64,000 nucleotides of DNA, from NCBI GenBank assembly GCA_021815805.1, contig JAKAZQ010000008.1:22602-86601 (forward strand). The letters run 5' to 3'. The DNA is from Pseudomonadota bacterium (GTDB lineage: Bacteria > Pseudomonadota > Gammaproteobacteria > Burkholderiales > Burkholderiaceae_C). Shown here one piece after another: positions 62,040-64,000 of the stretch. The notes below the pieces were generated by a model. The model was not told the origin of the DNA and ran no database searches. It saw only the letters and a list, made by a program, of their open reading frames with translations. The position numbers and the translations under genes were made by a program. Positions within the stretch are counted from its first letter, which is position 1; each line of letters begins with the position of its first letter.

Positions 62040-62612
62040 ATGCGTCGCAATTACCTCGGTTCGGCCGGCCTGGTCCTCGGCCTGGGCCTGTTCATCTCGA
62101 CGTCGGCGCATGCCGACGGACCGCCGGTGAGCTTTTCCATCACCGTCGGCACCCCGCCGCCGGTCTATGCGCCGGCGCCGGTGTATGCCCCGCCGCCCGT
62201 GTACGCGCCGGCGCCCGTGTACGCGCCGCCGGCGATGGTCTGGCTGCCCCAGATCGGCGCCTACGTCGCGCTGGGCCTGCAGCAGCCCGTGTTCTACCTC
62301 GGCGGCGTGTACTACCACTTTGCCGGCGGCGGCTGGTACGCGGGCCCCAGCTATGGCGGTCCGTGGCGCCCGGCCGGCCCGCCGCCGGGGGTGCTGCGGC
62401 GCTTCCACGATCGTGACTGGGATCGCTACCAGCGCATGGCGCGGGAACATGAAGGGCAGCGCCAGTGGCGCCAGTTCCGTCCGGCGCCGATGCGCGACAT
62501 GGGCCCGCGCCGCGGCTACGACGCGCGTCCCCCCGAGCGCGGGCCGCGCGGCGGCCCGCATGGTCGCGGTCACGACGGCTGGCGCGGCCGTGATCGCGGC
62601 GAGGATCGTTGA
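62040..62612 (+). CDS. Small exported protein with Pro-Val-Tyr-Ala repeats
   Basis: Not assigned to a known function. The 190 residues have a signal peptide (1-25, ending SAHA-D). Tandem PVYAP-type repeats span about residues 41-66, then an aromatic region (FYLGGVYYHFAGGGWYAGPSYGG) follows. The C-terminus is rich in Arg, Gly and Pro and strongly basic. Such proteins are common in Burkholderiales envelopes. The start at 62040 has GGGAGGG upstream. It is the first of three exported Pro/Tyr/Gly-rich proteins in a row. Confidence 0.8.
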   Translation: MRRNYLGSAGLVLGLGLFISTSAHADGPPVSFSITVGTPPPVYAPAPVYAPPPVYAPAPVYAPPAMVWLPQIGAYVALGLQQPVFYLGGVYYHFAGGGWYAGPSYGGPWRPAGPPPGVLRRFHDRDWDRYQRMAREHEGQRQWRQFRPAPMRDMGPRRGYDARPPERGPRGGPHGRGHDGWRGRDRGEDR

Positions 62613-62731
62613 GCCGCCGGGGCCGGGCGGGTGTCGGCAAAATCCCCGGTTCGTGCGTTGGAGCATGGACAGCCGAGCCGATCCCGCGGCCCCGGCTCGA
62701 TGAGGTGATCTGCCGAACTGTCGAGGTGAAC

Positions 62732-63214
62732 ATGCCATCGCTTTGTCGCGGTCCGCGTTGCGGCCGGCGCGCACGCTTGCGGCGCATCGCGCTGTGCGCG
62801 CTGCTGGCCGGCGGGCTCGGCGCGGCCGTTCCCGCGGTCGCGCATGTCCGCTGGTCGGTCGGCGTGGGCATTGGCGTGCCCGGCTACTACCCGGGCTGGG
62901 GCCCGGGCTGGTGGGCCGCGCCGTACACGCCCTACGACAACGACTACGGCTACGTCTACGGTGCCCCGGTGATCGTCGCGCCGCCGCCGGTCGTCTATGC
63001 GCCGTGGCAGCCGCCGGCGGCGGCCGTTGCGGCGCCGCTCGGCCCACCTCCGCCGTCGTTCTGGTATTACTGTTACAACCCGGCTGGCTACTATCCTCAG
63101 GTACCGTACTGTCCCGGAGGCTGGACTCCGGTGCCGGCGCGGCCCGCGTCGCCGGCCCACCCTCCCGCGCAACCGGCCCAGCCTCCCGCGCCGCGCGCGC
63201 CGGCCCACCATTGA
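62732..63214 (+). CDS. Small exported Pro/Tyr-rich protein
   Basis: Not recognised. The 160 residues begin with an Arg-rich n-region and hydrophobic segment (LRRIALCALLAGGLGAAVPAVAH, about 17-39) that acts as a signal peptide. Tyr/Trp/Gly-rich sequence follows (GVPGYYPGWGPGWW) and then a cysteine pair (WYYCYNPAGYYPQVPYC). The C-terminus is a Pro/Ala tail. The YCYNPAGYYPxVxxC pattern recurs in small secreted proteins of betaproteobacteria; function is unknown. The start at 62732 has GAGGTGA upstream. The next gene begins 4 bp after its stop. Confidence 0.75.
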   Translation: MPSLCRGPRCGRRARLRRIALCALLAGGLGAAVPAVAHVRWSVGVGIGVPGYYPGWGPGWWAAPYTPYDNDYGYVYGAPVIVAPPPVVYAPWQPPAAAVAAPLGPPPPSFWYYCYNPAGYYPQVPYCPGGWTPVPARPASPAHPPAQPAQPPAPRAPAHH

Positions 63215-63218
63215 TGCC

Positions 63219-63734
63219 ATGACCCTGCGAAAACCCCTTGTTCCGGCGATGCTGGTTTCCGCCCTGCTGCTCGGCGGCTGCGCCAGCCCGCCGATGGGCC
63301 CGACCGTGGCCGTGATGCCGGCGCCCGGCATGCCCCTGCAGCAGTTCCAGGCGATCGACGCCACCTGCCGCAGCTTCGCGCAGCAGCAAAGCGCCGGCTA
63401 CGCCAACAGCGCCAGTCAGTCCGGCGTGGTCTCGGGGGCTGCCGGCGCGCTGCTCGGCGCGGCCGCCGGCGCGTTGATCGGCGGCAACCAGGGCAGCGCC
63501 GGGGTCGGCGCCGGCATCGGCCTGCTGGCCGGCTCGGCCGGCGGCGCCGGAACCTACAACCAGCAGCAGATGAGCGCCCAGCAGGCGTACAACATCGCCT
63601 ACAAGCAATGCATGTACACCAAGGGGGCGCAGGTTCCCGGTTATGCCGCGCCGCGCTACGCGCCGCCCCCGGTGTACTACCCCCGGTCGGGCTACGTGCC
63701 GCCCCCGCCGCCGCGCTACGAAGACGATCGTTGA
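63219..63734 (+). CDS. Glycine-zipper lipoprotein
   Basis: Outer-envelope lipoprotein, 171 residues. The lipobox LLGGC (Cys21) follows a short hydrophobic signal. A glycine-zipper block (VSGAAGALLGAAAGALIGGNQGSAGVGAGIGLLAGSAGG-like, about 75-112) should insert in or span a membrane. A conserved Cys (YKQCMYTKGAQVPGY) follows and a Pro/Tyr tail ends in YEDDR. The start at 63219 lies 4 bp after the upstream stop, so translation is probably coupled. Similar YMGG-type lipoproteins lack a defined role. Confidence 0.85.
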   Translation: MTLRKPLVPAMLVSALLLGGCASPPMGPTVAVMPAPGMPLQQFQAIDATCRSFAQQQSAGYANSASQSGVVSGAAGALLGAAAGALIGGNQGSAGVGAGIGLLAGSAGGAGTYNQQQMSAQQAYNIAYKQCMYTKGAQVPGYAAPRYAPPPVYYPRSGYVPPPPPRYEDDR

Positions 63735-63919
63735 AGCCGGGCTCGGCGCGCCGCTGATGCGGCAAACGAGCGCCGGACGCCGCGCGCAATCCGGCGGTGG
63801 GGCGCGGCGTGCGCATACGGCGCGAGGCGCCCGCCGACGACGAGGGGCGGGCGCGAGGTAGGCTCGTCGTCGCCAGGCCGGCTGCGTGATCGCGTCGACG
63901 GCTATCATGCGCGGTTGTC

Positions 63920-64000
63920 ATGACGGAACCCACTCTCGACCGGGAGCGCGGCGCGCGCGCGCCCCAATCGCCACGCGGCGCGACCCCGCGTGGCAAGCCG
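63920..64000 (+). CDS. Possible start of a gene cut by the right window edge
   Basis: From the ATG at 63920 an open frame reads MTEPTLDRERGARAPQSPRG and continues to the edge without a stop. A TATCAT box (63903-63908) lies 12 bp upstream but no ribosome-binding sequence is visible. Only 27 residues are seen, and they are too basic and low in complexity to assign. The 185 bp before it hold nothing else that can be supported. Confidence 0.3.
   Translation, partial: MTEPTLDRERGARAPQSPRGATPRGKP

Overview
The window is a high-GC (about 70%) bacterial chromosome segment that reads as a betaproteobacterium of the order Burkholderiales, probably one able to fix CO2. This is inferred from three things: a Calvin-cycle operon with the cbbF-P-T-Z-G-K-A order known from Cupriavidus necator, the gshA family typical of acidophilic and beta-type chemolithotrophs followed by gshB, and the ubiK-comM / porin-glnK-amtB divergent arrangement. 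No phage, insertion sequence, CRISPR array, rRNA or tRNA gene was recognised. Nearly all sequence is protein-coding. Many long antisense open frames are GC-driven shadows and are not annotated.

Left part (1-23 kb). A tripartite RND efflux operon (outer-membrane lipoprotein, adaptor, pump; the pump runs off the left edge) is divergent from an AraC-type regulator. The regulator slightly overlaps metY (O-acetylhomoserine sulfhydrylase). Next come an MFS transporter, ubiK-comM, and divergently a porin-glnK-amtB nitrogen operon with a clear NtrC/sigma-54 control region and a strong terminator. Then follow gshA-gshB, an orphan periplasmic binding protein, a THUMP rRNA methyltransferase, ugpQ-mtnN, a small membrane protein, a YbhB-like protein and a CDF metal transporter.

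Middle (23-40 kb). A fused-permease ABC transporter with its AAA-associated ATPase is translationally coupled to an MGDG-synthase-like glycosyltransferase. That gene overlaps, tail to tail, a diiron ferritin-like protein. These are followed by an OmpA-like lipoprotein, a nitrilase-family amidase, YhdP, glnE, transaldolase and rsmE.

Calvin region (39-50.5 kb). cbbR is divergent from fbp-prk-tkt-gph-gap-pgk-fba, followed by a redoxin and a CbbY-type phosphatase. RuBisCO genes are not in the window. The operon has a long leader that contains a CbbR-type site and two hairpins.

Right part (50.5-64 kb). leuS-lptE-holA, a lone ExbD-family gene, a LOG-family protein, a small cytochrome c, metX-metW, a perfect 59-bp direct repeat, folE, a sterol-desaturase-family protein, a Tat-exported beta-propeller protein and three small exported Pro/Tyr/Gly-rich proteins. 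The methionine genes (metY, metX-metW, mtnN) are scattered. Together the segment covers carbon fixation, nitrogen sensing (glnK, amtB, glnE), sulfur amino acids and glutathione, and envelope maintenance. Most of it is conserved core. The least explained elements are the cbb leader, the redoxin-cbbY pair, the ABC/glycosyltransferase/diiron cluster and the 59-bp repeat.
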